DNA of 64,000 nucleotides, taken from positions 1,488,001 to 1,552,000 of the forward strand of contig NC_014165.1 of the NCBI RefSeq assembly GCF_000092645.1, read 5' to 3'. The notes under the pieces are model-generated. The model was not told the origin of the DNA, did no database searches, and saw only the letters and a list, made by a program, of their open reading frames with translations. The translations under genes and the position numbers were made by a program. Origin of the DNA: Thermobispora bispora DSM 43833. GTDB taxonomy: Bacteria > Actinomycetota > Actinomycetes > Streptosporangiales > Streptosporangiaceae. Positions 51,926 through 61,587 of the stretch are shown here, in pieces (positions within the stretch are counted from its first letter, which is position 1; the number at the start of each line of letters is the position of its first letter).

Positions 51926-52192
51926 GTGGCAAGCAGCGCAGGCTACGCGGAAGGCATAACCAACCCGCCGATCGACACGCTTCTCGACGTCGTCGACAGC
52001 AAGTACAGCCTCGTGATCATGGCCGCCAAGCGGGCGCGCCAGATCAACGCCTACTACTCGCAGCTTGGTGAGGGCCTGCTGGAGTACGTCGGCCCGCTGG
52101 TGGAGACGCACGCCCAGGAGAAGCCGCTCTCCATCGCGCTGCGGGAGATCGCGGAAGGCCTGATCAAGGCCGAGCCGGCCGAGTCGTCCTGA
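51926..52192 (+). CDS. rpoZ: RNA polymerase omega subunit
   Basis: 88 residues. The omega core [29 protein letters not shown] is split by short loops, and [13 protein letters not shown] forms the C-terminal helix. Omega helps assemble and stabilise the polymerase. GTG 51926, 12 nt after gmk, has AGGGGA about 8 nt upstream. The gmk-rpoZ pairing is widely conserved. Confidence 0.95.
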   Translation: MASSAGYAEGITNPPIDTLLDVVDSKYSLVIMAAKRARQINAYYSQLGEGLLEYVGPLVETHAQEKPLSIALREIAEGLIKAEPAESS

Positions 52193-52226
52193 GCGACGCC
52201 TTGGACGATCAGCCGGGAGGGCGCGC

Positions 52227-53438
52227 GTGACCTCCGTGGTGCTCGGCGTGAGCGCCGGGATCGCCGCCTACAAGGCGTGTGAGCTCCTCCGTCTGTTCAC
52301 CGAGTCCGGCCACGACGTGCGGGTCGTGCCGACCAGGGACGCCCTCCGGTTCGTCGGTGAGCCCGCATGGGCCGCGCTGTCCGGCAACCCGGTGGCGACC
52401 GAGGTGTGGCAGTCCGTGCACGAGGTGCCGCACGTCCGGATCGGCAAGGAGGCCGACCTCGTGGTGGTCGCCCCGGCCACGGCCGATCTCCTCGCCAAGG
52501 CGGCCCACGGCCTCGCCGACGACCTGCTCACCGCCACCCTGCTCACCGCCCGGTGTCCCGTCGTGTTCGCCCCGGCGATGCACACCGAGATGTGGGAGCA
52601 CCCGGCCACCCGGGCGAACGTGGCGCTGCTGCGCGAGCGGGGGGCGATCGTCATCGAGCCCGCGGTCGGCAGGCTCACCGGCGCCGACACCGGGCCGGGC
52701 CGGCTGCCCGAGCCCACCGAGATCTTCGAGGTCTGCCGCCGGGTGCTCGCCGGGCGCGGTACCGACCTCGCCGGGCGGCACGTGGTCGTCTCGGCCGGCG
52801 GCACGCGCGAGGCGATCGACCCGGTCCGCTTCATCGGCAACCGTTCCTCCGGGCTGCAGGGCTACGCCCTCGCCCGTACCGCGGTCGCCCGCGGGGCCGA
52901 GGTCACCCTCGTGGCGGCGAACGTCGCGCTGCCCGACCCGGCCGGGGCGAAGATCGTGCGGGTCGAGTCCGCGCTCGAGCTCCGTGAGGCGGTGCTCGCC
53001 GCCGCCGAGCAGGCGGACGCCGTGGTGATGGCCGCCGCGGTCGCCGACTTCCGCCCGGAGCGGCGGAGCGACGTCAAGATCAAGAAGACCTCGGCGGAGC
53101 CCGAGCCGATCCGGCTGGTCAAGAACCCGGACGTCCTCGCCGAGCTCGTGGCGCAGCGGCGCGCCCGGCGGGAGGCCGGCGGACCGGCCGGCCCGCGGGT
53201 GATCGTGGGCTTCGCCGCCGAGACCGACGACGTGCTGGCCAACGGGCGGGCCAAGCTGGAGCGCAAGGGGTGCGACCTGCTGGTGGTCAACCAGGTGGGG
53301 GAGAACCTCGGCTTCGGCACGCCCGACAACGCCGCCGTGGTGCTCGCCGCGGACGGCGGGATGGTGGAGGTCCCCCGCGGCCCCAAGGAGGACCTCGCCG
53401 ATGTGATCTGGGACCTGGTCGCCGAGCGCCTCGGCTGA
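52227..53438 (+). CDS. coaBC: bifunctional phosphopantothenoylcysteine decarboxylase / synthetase
   Basis: 403 residues. The N-terminal CoaC flavoprotein (LGVSAGIAAYKACELLR, LVVVAPATADLLAKAAHG, FAPAMHTEMWEHPA) spans about 1-180, and the C-terminal CoaB synthetase (VVSAGGTREAIDPVRFIGN, MAAAVADFRP, IKKTSAEPEPIRLVKNPD) about 190-400. It converts phosphopantothenate plus Cys to phosphopantetheine for coenzyme A. The PAMH motif, with His where enterobacteria have Asn, is common in actinobacteria. GTG 52227 follows rpoZ by 34 nt. Confidence 0.95.
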   Translation: MTSVVLGVSAGIAAYKACELLRLFTESGHDVRVVPTRDALRFVGEPAWAALSGNPVATEVWQSVHEVPHVRIGKEADLVVVAPATADLLAKAAHGLADDLLTATLLTARCPVVFAPAMHTEMWEHPATRANVALLRERGAIVIEPAVGRLTGADTGPGRLPEPTEIFEVCRRVLAGRGTDLAGRHVVVSAGGTREAIDPVRFIGNRSSGLQGYALARTAVARGAEVTLVAANVALPDPAGAKIVRVESALELREAVLAAAEQADAVVMAAAVADFRPERRSDVKIKKTSAEPEPIRLVKNPDVLAELVAQRRARREAGGPAGPRVIVGFAAETDDVLANGRAKLERKGCDLLVVNQVGENLGFGTPDNAAVVLAADGGMVEVPRGPKEDLADVIWDLVAERLG

Positions 53439-53583
53439 CCGGTCCACCGCGGCGCCGTTCCCGGCCTCCCCGGCCCCTGGATGAGCGGTCGGGGCGAGCG
53501 GCCGGTGGGCCCGGCGTCCCGGCCACCGGTTCCGGGCCGGTCCCGGTCCGGCGTTTCCGGGCCGCCACGATGCGGAACGGCTT

Positions 53584-53612
53584 CGCAGTGCCGTACCTGG
53601 TACGGCTAGACT
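53584..53612 (+). promoter_or_regulatory. metK promoter with a palindrome in its spacer
   Basis: The -10 TAGACT (53607-53612) is preceded by GCCGTACC-T-GGTACGGC (53590-53606), a perfect 17-bp dyad of 8-nt arms that fills the spacer exactly; the -35 position holds CGCAGT (53584-53589), a poor match. A protein bound to the dyad would control metK directly. Confidence 0.55.
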
Positions 53613-53626
53613 CGCGTGGAGCATCA

Positions 53627-53700
53627 AAGCGGTCGCCGGGAAGGAGGGCCGGCCCCCGGCCCGGCGTGGCAGGCCGCTTCGCAACGTCAGCAGCCGCTGC
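53627..53700 (+). other. structured 5' leader of metK
   Basis: The leader (start near 53619) can fold into a nested hairpin: AAGCGG/CCGCTT (53627-53632, 53674-53679) encloses CGCCGGG/CCCGGCG (53634-53640, 53660-53666) and an inner GCCGG/CCGGC. A second hairpin GCAG...CTGC (53689-53700) stops just before GAGGAG. I could not match it to a known SAM riboswitch class. Confidence 0.5.
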
Positions 53701-53716
53701 ATGAGGAGCCACTGAG

Positions 53717-54904
53717 TTGTCCCGTCGCCTGTTCACCTCCGAGTCGGTTACCGAGGGCCACCCGGACAAGATGGCCGACCAGATCAGTGATGCGATTCTC
53801 GACGCCATGCTCCGGGACGACCCGAAGAGCCGGGTCGCCGTCGAGACGTTGATCACCACCGGCCTGGTCCACGTCGCCGGCGAGGTGACGACGGAGACCT
53901 ACGTCGACATCCCGACCATCATCCGGGAGAAGATCCTCGAGATCGGGTACGACGCCTCGCACAAGGGCTTCGACGGCGCGTCGTGCGGTGTCTCCGTGTC
54001 GATCGGCTCGCAGTCGCCGGACATCGCCATGGGCGTGGACGACGCCTACGAGGTCCGCACCGGGGAGGCCTTCGACGCGTTCGACCGCCAGGGCGCGGGC
54101 GACCAGGGTCTCATGTTCGGGTACGCCTGCCGGGAGACCCCGGAGCTCATGCCGCTGCCGATCATGCTCGCCCACCGGATGGCGAAGCGGCTGGCCGACG
54201 TGCGGAAGAACGGCACCATCCCGTACCTGCGCCCGGACGGCAAGACGCAGGTCACGATCGAGTACGACGGCGACCGCCCGGTCCGGCTCGACACCGTGGT
54301 CGTCTCCACCCAGCACGCGGCCGAGATCGACCTGCGGGAGATGCTCGCCCCGGACATCCGCGAGCACGTCGTCGACCCGGTGCTGGCCGACCTCGACATC
54401 GAGACCGAGGGGTACCGGCTGCTGGTGAACCCCACCGGCCGCTTCGAGATCGGCGGCCCGATGGGCGACGCGGGCCTCACCGGCCGGAAGATCATCATCG
54501 ACACCTACGGCGGCATGGCCCGGCACGGCGGCGGCGCGTTCTCCGGCAAGGACCCGTCCAAGGTGGACCGCTCGGCCGCCTACGCCATGCGCTGGGTGGC
54601 CAAGAACGTGGTGGCGGCGGGGCTCGCCGACCGGTGCGAGGTCCAGGTCGCCTACGCCATCGGCAAGGCCCACCCGGTCGGCCTCTTCGTCGAGACCTTC
54701 GGCACCGAGAAGGTCCCGGTGGAGACGATCCAGGAGGCGATCCTCGAGGTGTTCGACCTCCGGCCGGCCGCGATCATCCACCACCTCGACCTGCTCCGGC
54801 CGATCTACTCGCAGACCGCCGTGTACGGCCACTTCGGCCGCGAGGGCTTCCCCTGGGAGGAGACCAACCGCGTCGACGACCTCCGGTCCTACGTCGGCTT
54901 CTGA
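53717..54904 (+). CDS. metK: S-adenosylmethionine synthetase
   Basis: 395 residues. MetK signatures are [73 protein letters not shown] split over two strands, [19 protein letters not shown] and [11 protein letters not shown]. It makes SAM from methionine and ATP. The start is TTG at 53717 with GAGGAG 8 nt upstream. The 280-nt upstream region has a promoter palindrome and a structured leader. It is probably its own unit. Confidence 0.96.
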   Translation: MSRRLFTSESVTEGHPDKMADQISDAILDAMLRDDPKSRVAVETLITTGLVHVAGEVTTETYVDIPTIIREKILEIGYDASHKGFDGASCGVSVSIGSQSPDIAMGVDDAYEVRTGEAFDAFDRQGAGDQGLMFGYACRETPELMPLPIMLAHRMAKRLADVRKNGTIPYLRPDGKTQVTIEYDGDRPVRLDTVVVSTQHAAEIDLREMLAPDIREHVVDPVLADLDIETEGYRLLVNPTGRFEIGGPMGDAGLTGRKIIIDTYGGMARHGGGAFSGKDPSKVDRSAAYAMRWVAKNVVAAGLADRCEVQVAYAIGKAHPVGLFVETFGTEKVPVETIQEAILEVFDLRPAAIIHHLDLLRPIYSQTAVYGHFGREGFPWEETNRVDDLRSYVGF

Positions 54905-54994
54905 GCCCACCGGCCCGGCCGGCCGGTCCGCACGCGTCCCGGCGGCGCTCGCGTCCACGCGGGCGCCGTCGTCCGCTTCTGGTAGGACGTAGAC

Positions 54995-57097
54995 GTGACC
55001 GAGCCGATCAGCGAGCCCAGCCCGCAGGAGGCGCTCCTGCCCGCCGCCGGGCGCGCCGGCGGATCGCCCCGGCCCGGCGGGAAGCCCGGTGGGAAGGGGG
55101 CCCGCCAGCCGGCCGAGCGGCTCCCCGTGGCGCGGGTTCTGATCGATTCACCGCTGCCGCACCTGGACCGCCCGTTCGACTACCTCGTCCCCGCGGCGCT
55201 GGACGCCGACGCGGTGCCCGGCTGCCGGGTGCGGGTGCGGTTCGCCGGGCAGCCGGCCGACGGGTACCTGCTGGAGCGCGTGGCGCGGAGCGACCACCCC
55301 GGGCGGCTCGCCTTCCTGGAGCGCGTGGTCTCCCCGCTGCCGGTGCTCACCCCCGAGATCGCCGGGCTCGCGCGGGCGGTGGCCGACCGGTACGCGGGCA
55401 CCATGTCCGACGTGCTCCGGCTCGCGATCCCGCCCCGGCACGCCCGGGTGGAGGCCGAGCCGGGCAGCCCCGCGCCCCGGGCCGCCGAAGCGCCGGCGCC
55501 GCCGGACTGGCGCACCCCCGGCGACGGGTGGGACGCGTACCCGGCCGGGCCGTCGTTCCTCCGGGCGCTCGCCGAGGGCCGGTCCCCGCGCGCCGTCTGG
55601 ACCGCCCTCCCCGGCATCGGCCCGGACGGGCCGTCGTGGCCCCTCGCCGTGGCGTCGGCCGTGCGCGCCACCCTGGCCGGCGGCCGCGGCGCGGTCGTGG
55701 TGGTGCCGGACGGCAAGGACGTGGCGATGATGGCCCGGGCGCTCGGCGCCACCCCGCACGTGGCGATCACCGCCGACCTGGGGCCGGCCGAGCGCTACCG
55801 CCGCTGGCTCAAGCTGCTGCGCGGGGAGGTCCGGGTCGCGGTCGGCACCCGACCGGTCGCCTTCGCCCCGGTGCACCCCCTCGGGCTCGCCGTGATCTGG
55901 GACGACGGCGACGACCTGCACGCGGAGCGGCACGCCCCCTACCCGCACACCCGGGAGGTGCTGACGCTGCGCGCCCACCGCGCGCGGGCCGGCCTGCTGG
56001 TCGGCGGCTACGCCCGGACCGCCGAGGCCGCCCTGCTCGTGGCGAGCGGCTGGGCCCACCCGCTCGTCCCGGCCCGCGGGGAGCTCCGCGCGCGGGCCCC
56101 GCTGATCCGCCCGGCCGGTGACGACGCCGAGCTCGCCCGCGACGAGGCCGCCCGGGCGGCCCGGCTCCCGACCGTCGCCTGGCAGGCCCTCAAACGCGGC
56201 CTGGAGCGCGGGCCGGTGCTCGTGCAGGTCCCGCGGCGGGGGTACCTGCCCGCCCTCGCCTGCCTGCGCTGCCGCGCCCCCGCCCGGTGCGGCGGCCCGG
56301 CCCAGGGCTCCGGCGCGCCCGGCTCCGGCCCGGTCTGCTCTGGTCCGCTCGCCCTGCGCGGCGGGCACGCCGCGCCGTACTGCCGGTGGTGCGGGCGGAT
56401 CGCCGGTGACTGGCGCTGCCCCCGGTGCGGCTGCCCCCGGGTGCGCGCCATCGTGGTCGGCGCCCGGCGCACCGCCGAGGAACTCGGGCGGGCGTTCCCC
56501 TCGGTGGCGGTGAAGACCTCGGGCCGCGACGGGGTGCTCGCCACGGTCGGCGCCGGCCCGGCGCTCGTCGTCGCCACGCCCGGGGCCGAGCCGGTGCCGG
56601 AGGGCGGGTACGCGGCCGCGGTGCTCCTCGACGGGTGGGCCCTGCTCGGGCGGCCCGACCTGCGCGCCGCCGAGGAGACGCTCCGGCGGTGGATGAACGC
56701 CGCCGCCCTCGCCCGCCCCCGCGCGGAGATCGTCGTCTGCGCGGACGGGGCCGTCCCCGTGGTCCAGGCCCTGGTGCGCTGGGACCCGGTGACCTTCTCC
56801 GAGCGCGAGCTCGGCGAGCGGGCCGAGCTGGGGTTCCCCCCTGCCGCGCGGATGGCCTCGCTCACCGGCCCGGGCGCGGCCGTCCGGGAGATGCTCGCCG
56901 AGACCGACCTCCCCGAGGACGCCCAGGTGCTCGGCCCGGTGCCGATCGACGGCGGGCTGGAGCGCGCCGTGATCCGGGTGCCGCGCCGCAGCGGGGCCGC
57001 GCTCGCCCGCGCCCTCAAGGCGGCGAGCGGGGCACGCTCGGTACGGAAGGCCACGGATGTGGTGCGTGTGCAGGTAGATCCGCTCGATCTCATCTGA
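54995..57097 (+). CDS. priA: PriA-like primosomal protein N', helicase motifs degenerate
   Basis: 700 residues. The N-terminal 3'-DNA-binding domain (ARVLIDSPLPHLDRPFDYLVP, then GCRVRVRFAGQPADGYLLER) and the paired zinc-finger cysteines (CLRCRAPARC, CRWCGRIAGDWRCPRCGC at about 425-490) identify PriA. The Walker A Gly-Lys-Ser/Thr is missing (LPGIGPDGPSWPLAVASA stands there) and the DEEH box reads WDDGDDLH, so ATPase/helicase activity is probably lost, as known for actinobacterial PriA. It may load the replisome at stalled forks as a scaffold. GTG 54995 follows TAGGAC by 6 nt. Confidence 0.88.
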   Translation: MTEPISEPSPQEALLPAAGRAGGSPRPGGKPGGKGARQPAERLPVARVLIDSPLPHLDRPFDYLVPAALDADAVPGCRVRVRFAGQPADGYLLERVARSDHPGRLAFLERVVSPLPVLTPEIAGLARAVADRYAGTMSDVLRLAIPPRHARVEAEPGSPAPRAAEAPAPPDWRTPGDGWDAYPAGPSFLRALAEGRSPRAVWTALPGIGPDGPSWPLAVASAVRATLAGGRGAVVVVPDGKDVAMMARALGATPHVAITADLGPAERYRRWLKLLRGEVRVAVGTRPVAFAPVHPLGLAVIWDDGDDLHAERHAPYPHTREVLTLRAHRARAGLLVGGYARTAEAALLVASGWAHPLVPARGELRARAPLIRPAGDDAELARDEAARAARLPTVAWQALKRGLERGPVLVQVPRRGYLPALACLRCRAPARCGGPAQGSGAPGSGPVCSGPLALRGGHAAPYCRWCGRIAGDWRCPRCGCPRVRAIVVGARRTAEELGRAFPSVAVKTSGRDGVLATVGAGPALVVATPGAEPVPEGGYAAAVLLDGWALLGRPDLRAAEETLRRWMNAAALARPRAEIVVCADGAVPVVQALVRWDPVTFSERELGERAELGFPPAARMASLTGPGAAVREMLAETDLPEDAQVLGPVPIDGGLERAVIRVPRRSGAALARALKAASGARSVRKATDVVRVQVDPLDLI

Positions 57098-57137
57098 CCG
57101 ATTCGCGATGCCGACGGTGACCCGTTAACGTCTCCCT

Positions 57138-58835
57138 GTGTCGATCGAATGGGTGAACCGGGCCATTGACAGGCTCCGAGCCTGGGGACGCGAGAAGGGC
57201 GTCGAGGTCGACATCGACGAGATACGCCTGCTCTGCGACTACGCCAGCGACTATCTGGACGTGCACCGGCTCGGCGACTTCCGGCCGAGCACCTTCGAGG
57301 AGCTCCTGCTGGAGATCTACCCGCGGAAGGTCATCGCCCCGCCGGAGAGCGCGCCGGAGACCATCGCGGCGGCGCGCACCCTGGTCGACTTCCTGCTCGA
57401 CCAGGGCGAGATCGGCGAGGACGTCGCCGCGCGGATGCGGGAGACCATCGACCGGATCGAGCCGGAGATGCCGCACGCGCTCGCCGACACGAGCAAGTTC
57501 GGCATGGCCAAGAGCCTGTTCAGCTCGATCGGCCCGGAGGCGCTGGACGGCCCGATGCCGGGCGAGCTCGCGGCCGAGGAGGGCGGCGCGCCGGACGCCG
57601 GCCTGGCGCCCCTCCCGCCGGTGCGGCTCGCCCCCGCCGCCGAGCTGGCCGCGGCGGTCCGGGAGGTCCCGCTGCTGCGCGACGCCTTCCGGGTCGCGGC
57701 CTGGCTGACCGAGGGCGGCAGGACCACGACGACGCGCAAGACGCTGCGGGTGCGGGACGCCAAGCAGATCACGGCCGAGCTCGGCATCGCCCGGCCGCAG
57801 CTTCCCTGGCGGCTCGCCCTCCACCTCGGCCTGATCCGGCTGGACCGCACCGCGATCGTGCCGGGGGAGGCGTTCCGGCCGCTGCCCGGCCTCCCCGACG
57901 ACGAGGTGCTCCGGCTGTGGGCGCGCATGGTCGCGTTCCTCGTCGATCCGCCGGTCGCCGTCACCGGGGACGAGGTCGTCGACGACGGGCTCTTCCCCAT
58001 CCACGACCTGCTCTACCGCATGCAGGCCCCGGTTCCCCAGGACGCCATCGGCGAGTACCTCAAGGAGACGCTCGCGGGGGACCGCCCGATGGGCCCGATC
58101 GGCGCGGCGCTCGCCGGGCTGGCCGAGGCAGGAACGGTCCATGTCACCGAGGAGGGGGTCACCCTCACCCCGCACGGCCTGTGGGGGATGCGCGAGCTCT
58201 ACACCTCCCGGGGCATGGACGCCCCGATCGCGGCCGATCCGTCGGAGGGCGACGCGAGCACGCTGATCGCCGGTCTGGTGACCGACAGCCTCCCCGAGGA
58301 GGAGGCCGAGCGGTGCATCCAGGCGTGGCTGGCGCGGCGCGACCCGCAGACGGCCGCCGACGAGCTGCTGTCCGCCGTGGTCGGCGCGCCGGCCGAGGTC
58401 CGCGGGGTCGCCGTCTCGATCGTCGACCGGCTCGGGCCCGAGGCCGCCCCCGCGGTGCGGTCGTACCTCGACGACCCCGAGCTGCGGCCGCACGCGATCC
58501 ACTGGCTCTCCTCCCGCGGCCTGGACGCCCCGCCGCTCACCCACGAGGAGCTGCTGTGGGTGAGCGTCGACATGCTCGCGCTCGCGCTTCCGGCGGCCGA
58601 GGCGGACCCCGAGACCTTCGCCGAGAACATCGCGGCCTCCGGCCCCTCGATCGAGCTGATCGAGGAGATGTGGAAGGTCGACCACCCCGACGTGGTCGAG
58701 GTGCTGGAGATGCTCAGCGGCACCCTGACCGACCCCGACGCGGCGAAGGCGGCGCGCAAGGCCGCGATGAAGGCCCGCTCCCGCGCCATCCGGCGGCCGC
58801 CCGGCGGCCGGGAGTGGAGTAGGTTGCAGGGGTGA
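57138..58835 (+). CDS. uncharacterised actinobacterial protein A (tandem paralogue)
   Basis: 565 residues; I do not recognise a named family. Residues 1-140 are a helical acidic domain (start IEWVNRAIDRLRAWGREKG). Residues about 170-280 (AAVREVPLLRDAFRVAAWL, then RDAKQITAELGI) resemble the linker domain that accompanies pRiA4b ORF-3-like proteins in actinobacteria. A helical middle follows, then a HEAT-like part and the end VDHPDVVEVLEMLSGTLTD and AAKAARKAAMKARSRA. The next gene repeats this plan. GTG 57138 is 40 nt after priA. No catalytic motif, signal or membrane helix is visible. It overlaps the next gene by 4 nt (GTGA). Confidence 0.75.
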   Translation: MSIEWVNRAIDRLRAWGREKGVEVDIDEIRLLCDYASDYLDVHRLGDFRPSTFEELLLEIYPRKVIAPPESAPETIAAARTLVDFLLDQGEIGEDVAARMRETIDRIEPEMPHALADTSKFGMAKSLFSSIGPEALDGPMPGELAAEEGGAPDAGLAPLPPVRLAPAAELAAAVREVPLLRDAFRVAAWLTEGGRTTTTRKTLRVRDAKQITAELGIARPQLPWRLALHLGLIRLDRTAIVPGEAFRPLPGLPDDEVLRLWARMVAFLVDPPVAVTGDEVVDDGLFPIHDLLYRMQAPVPQDAIGEYLKETLAGDRPMGPIGAALAGLAEAGTVHVTEEGVTLTPHGLWGMRELYTSRGMDAPIAADPSEGDASTLIAGLVTDSLPEEEAERCIQAWLARRDPQTAADELLSAVVGAPAEVRGVAVSIVDRLGPEAAPAVRSYLDDPELRPHAIHWLSSRGLDAPPLTHEELLWVSVDMLALALPAAEADPETFAENIAASGPSIELIEEMWKVDHPDVVEVLEMLSGTLTDPDAAKAARKAAMKARSRAIRRPPGGREWSRLQG

Positions 58836-60043
58836 TCGATCGCGAAGGGCTCAGCTTCCCGCCGGTCGAGCTCGCCCCGGAGGAGGAGCTCGCGCGGGCG
58901 GTGCACCGGGTGCCGCTGGTCCGCGACGCGGTCCGCCTGGCCGGGTGGGCCGGCGCCCGCCGCCTCACCGGGGACGGGCGGCCGGCCGGGGCCGACGCGG
59001 CGGCCGCGGCCGCCGAGCTCGGCCTGGACCCCGGCGTGCTGCCGCTGGTGTGGGACGTCGCCGCGGGGCAGGGCCTCCTGGCGGCCTCCGGCGGGGAGGC
59101 CGGGACCGGCCCCGGGATCGGCGACCCCCTAGAGTTCTGGGACGGCGTGGTCACCGGCCTGCTCCGCCGCGGCGACCTGACCGGTTCACCGGTGATCGAC
59201 GAGCACCTCGCCGAGACCCTCGCGGCCGTCTACGCGGTGCGCGAGGGCGTCCCGCTCGCCGTGCTCGCCGACGGCCTCCTCCACGCCCACCGGGTGGCGT
59301 GCGGGGCGGCCGCGGAGGAGCTGGGCCGGCTGCGCGCGGCCGTCCCGGGCGAGCTCGCCCGGGCGGTCCGCCTGCTGGAGTACTGCGGGATCGCCGAGCG
59401 CTCCGGCGACGCGGTACGGCTCACGCCCCTGGGCGTGTGGGCGGTGCGCCGCGACCTGCTCCGCGCCGGCCACGACGCGCCCATCCTGGACCAGGTCGCC
59501 GAGTTCGCCGAGGTGACCGCGGCCGAGCTCGTCGACGCCATGCTCGCGGGCAAGGCGCCGCCGAGCGCGGTCCCGCTCTGGCTCGCCCGCCGCGCGCCCG
59601 AGGCCGCGGCCCGGGAGCTGATCGCGGTCGCCTCCTCCGGAAACGCTGCCCAGCGCGGGACCGTGGGGACGATCCTGGAGGAGCTCGGCCCGGAGGCCGA
59701 GCCGGCCGTGCGCGCGGCGCTCGACGACCCGATGGTCTGGCGGTACGCCGCGGCCTGGCTGGGGGTGCGGGAGCTGCCCGCCCCGGCGCTCGGCGAGGAC
59801 GACGGCGCCTGGGTGGCCGTGGACACGCTCGCCGCGCTCCGCCACCTCGGCGGCCCGGCCGGCGAGGCGCACTTCGACCTGCTCGGCGAGGACCTGCTCA
59901 CCCTGATCCCGAGGATGGGGCGGGTGGACCACCCCGACGTGCTCTGGGTGCTCGACACGCTCGGCCGCCACCACCCCGACCCGCTGATCGCCAAGGCGGC
60001 GCGCAAGGCCGCGATGAAGGCCCGGTCACGGCCCGTACACTGA
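58832..60043 (+). CDS. uncharacterised actinobacterial protein B (tandem paralogue)
   Basis: 403 residues, about 160 shorter at the N-terminus than protein A. Parallel blocks are FPPVELAPEEELARAVHRVP / LPPVRLAPAAELAAAVREVP, LGPEAEPAVRAALDDP / LGPEAAPAVRSYLDDP, and VDHPDVLWVLDTL with KAARKAAMKARSRPVH at the end. It lacks the first helical domain of protein A. It starts with GTG inside the end of protein A (GTGA), so both are translated together. Its 3' end carries the -10 of the def gene (TACACT, 60036-60041). Function unknown; the HEAT-like C-terminus suggests protein binding. Confidence 0.75.
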   Translation: MIDREGLSFPPVELAPEEELARAVHRVPLVRDAVRLAGWAGARRLTGDGRPAGADAAAAAAELGLDPGVLPLVWDVAAGQGLLAASGGEAGTGPGIGDPLEFWDGVVTGLLRRGDLTGSPVIDEHLAETLAAVYAVREGVPLAVLADGLLHAHRVACGAAAEELGRLRAAVPGELARAVRLLEYCGIAERSGDAVRLTPLGVWAVRRDLLRAGHDAPILDQVAEFAEVTAAELVDAMLAGKAPPSAVPLWLARRAPEAAARELIAVASSGNAAQRGTVGTILEELGPEAEPAVRAALDDPMVWRYAAAWLGVRELPAPALGEDDGAWVAVDTLAALRHLGGPAGEAHFDLLGEDLLTLIPRMGRVDHPDVLWVLDTLGRHHPDPLIAKAARKAAMKARSRPVH

Positions 60044-60083
60044 AAAACGTCCTGCCTGCCCACGATCTGAACGGAGTCCGCCG

Positions 60084-60632
60084 TTGGCAATTCGGCAGAT
60101 CCGCCTCTTCGGTGATCCAGTGCTGCGCACCCCGGCGGAGCCGGTGGTCGACTTCGACAAGGAGCTGCGCAAGCTCGTCAAGGACCTGACCGACACGATG
60201 CTCGACGCGAACGGCGCCGGGCTCGCCGCGCCCCAGATCGGGGTGAGCCTGCGGGTGTTCACCTACAACGTGGACGGGCAGCTCGGGCACCTGGTCAACC
60301 CGAACCTCGACCTCTCCGATGAGATGGACGAGGAGGGCGAGGAGGGGTGCCTGTCCTTCCCCGGCCTGTCCTACCCGACGCCGCGCGCCATCCGGGCGGT
60401 CGCCAAGGGCTTCAACATGTACGGCGAGCCGGTCACGATCGAGGGCACCGAGCTCATGGCCCGCTGCCTGCAGCACGAGACCGACCACCTCGACGGGATC
60501 CTGTTCATCGACCGGATGAACCCCGAGCACCGGCGGCTCGCCATGAAGGCGATCCGCGAGGCGGAGTGGAGCGGGCTGTCGGCGCCGGTCGTGAAGATCT
60601 CCCCGCACCCGACCTACGGGAAGGCCCTGTAG
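60084..60632 (+). CDS. def: peptide deformylase
   Basis: 182 residues. The three deformylase motifs are intact: [20 protein letters not shown] (metal Cys) and [12 protein letters not shown] (metal His pair, catalytic Glu). It removes the formyl group from nascent proteins. TTG 60084 has GGAG 7 nt upstream; a TACACT -10 at 60036-60041 lies inside the end of the previous gene. The stop TAG shares one base with the fmt start, so it is coupled to fmt, its functional partner. Confidence 0.96.
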   Translation: MAIRQIRLFGDPVLRTPAEPVVDFDKELRKLVKDLTDTMLDANGAGLAAPQIGVSLRVFTYNVDGQLGHLVNPNLDLSDEMDEEGEEGCLSFPGLSYPTPRAIRAVAKGFNMYGEPVTIEGTELMARCLQHETDHLDGILFIDRMNPEHRRLAMKAIREAEWSGLSAPVVKISPHPTYGKAL

Positions 60633-61561
60633 TGCGCCTGGTCTTCGCGGGCACGCCCGAGACCGCGCTCCCGTCGCTCCGCGCGCTGCTCGGCTCGCCC
60701 CGGCACGAGGTGGTCGCCGTGGTCACCCGCCCGGACGCGCCGTCCGGCCGCGGGCGGCACGTCCACCCCAGCCCGGTGGCCCGGCTCGCCGAGGAGGCGG
60801 GCCTGGAGGTGCTCAAGCCGGCGAAGGCCTCCGACCCGGTCTTCCTCGACCGGCTCCGGGAGATCGGCCCGGACTGCTGCGCGGTCGTGGCGTACGGGGC
60901 GCTGCTCCCGCAGGCCGCCCTGGACATCCCGCCCCACGGGTGGATCAACCTGCACTTCTCCGTGCTCCCCGCCTGGCGGGGCGCGGCGCCGGTGCAGCAC
61001 GCCATCCTCCACGGCGACGAGATCACGGGCGCCACGACCTTCCGGATCGTCAAGGAGCTCGACGCCGGCCCGGTCTACGGGGTGCTCACCGAGCAGATCC
61101 GCCCCGACGACACCAGCGGCACGCTGCTGGAGCGGCTCGCCGAGGCCGGGGCCGGCCTGCTCCTCGCCACCCTCGACGGGATCGAGGACGGCACGCTCGT
61201 GGCCCGGCCGCAGCCGGCCGACGGGGTGAGCTACGCGCCCAAGATCGAGCCGGAGGACGCCCGGGTGGACTGGACGGCCCCGGCGATGCGGGTGGACCGG
61301 CTGATCCGGGCCTGCACCCCGGCCCCCGGTGCCTGGACCACGTTCCGCGGCGGGCGGCTCAAGCTGGGCCCGGTGCGGCTCGCCCCCGAGGCGGGCGAGC
61401 TCGCCCCGGGCGAGCTCCGGGCCACCAAGACCACGGTGCTCGCCGGCACCGGTACGATCCCGGTCGAGCTCGGCGAGGTGCAGCCGCAGGGCAAGCGGAT
61501 GATGACCGCGGCGGAGTGGGCCCGCGGCGTCCGGATCACGGAGCGGGACCGCGTCGAGTGA
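60632..61561 (+). CDS. fmt: methionyl-tRNA formyltransferase
   Basis: 309 residues. Motifs are [18 protein letters not shown], the folate-binding [20 protein letters not shown] (Asn, His) and [10 protein letters not shown]; the C-terminal OB-like domain starts near 205. It formylates the initiator Met-tRNA. GTG 60632 overlaps the last base of the def stop. Its own stop lies within GTGA, followed by rsmB. Confidence 0.96.
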   Translation: MRLVFAGTPETALPSLRALLGSPRHEVVAVVTRPDAPSGRGRHVHPSPVARLAEEAGLEVLKPAKASDPVFLDRLREIGPDCCAVVAYGALLPQAALDIPPHGWINLHFSVLPAWRGAAPVQHAILHGDEITGATTFRIVKELDAGPVYGVLTEQIRPDDTSGTLLERLAEAGAGLLLATLDGIEDGTLVARPQPADGVSYAPKIEPEDARVDWTAPAMRVDRLIRACTPAPGAWTTFRGGRLKLGPVRLAPEAGELAPGELRATKTTVLAGTGTIPVELGEVQPQGKRMMTAAEWARGVRITERDRVE

Positions 61562-61587
61562 GCGGACGACCCCGGAGGCCGGAGGGC

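Noticed and set aside
53619-53716. metK leader considered as a SAM-I, SAM-II or SAM-IV riboswitch.
   Set aside because: None of the conserved SAM aptamer core segments could be found; only generic hairpins are present.
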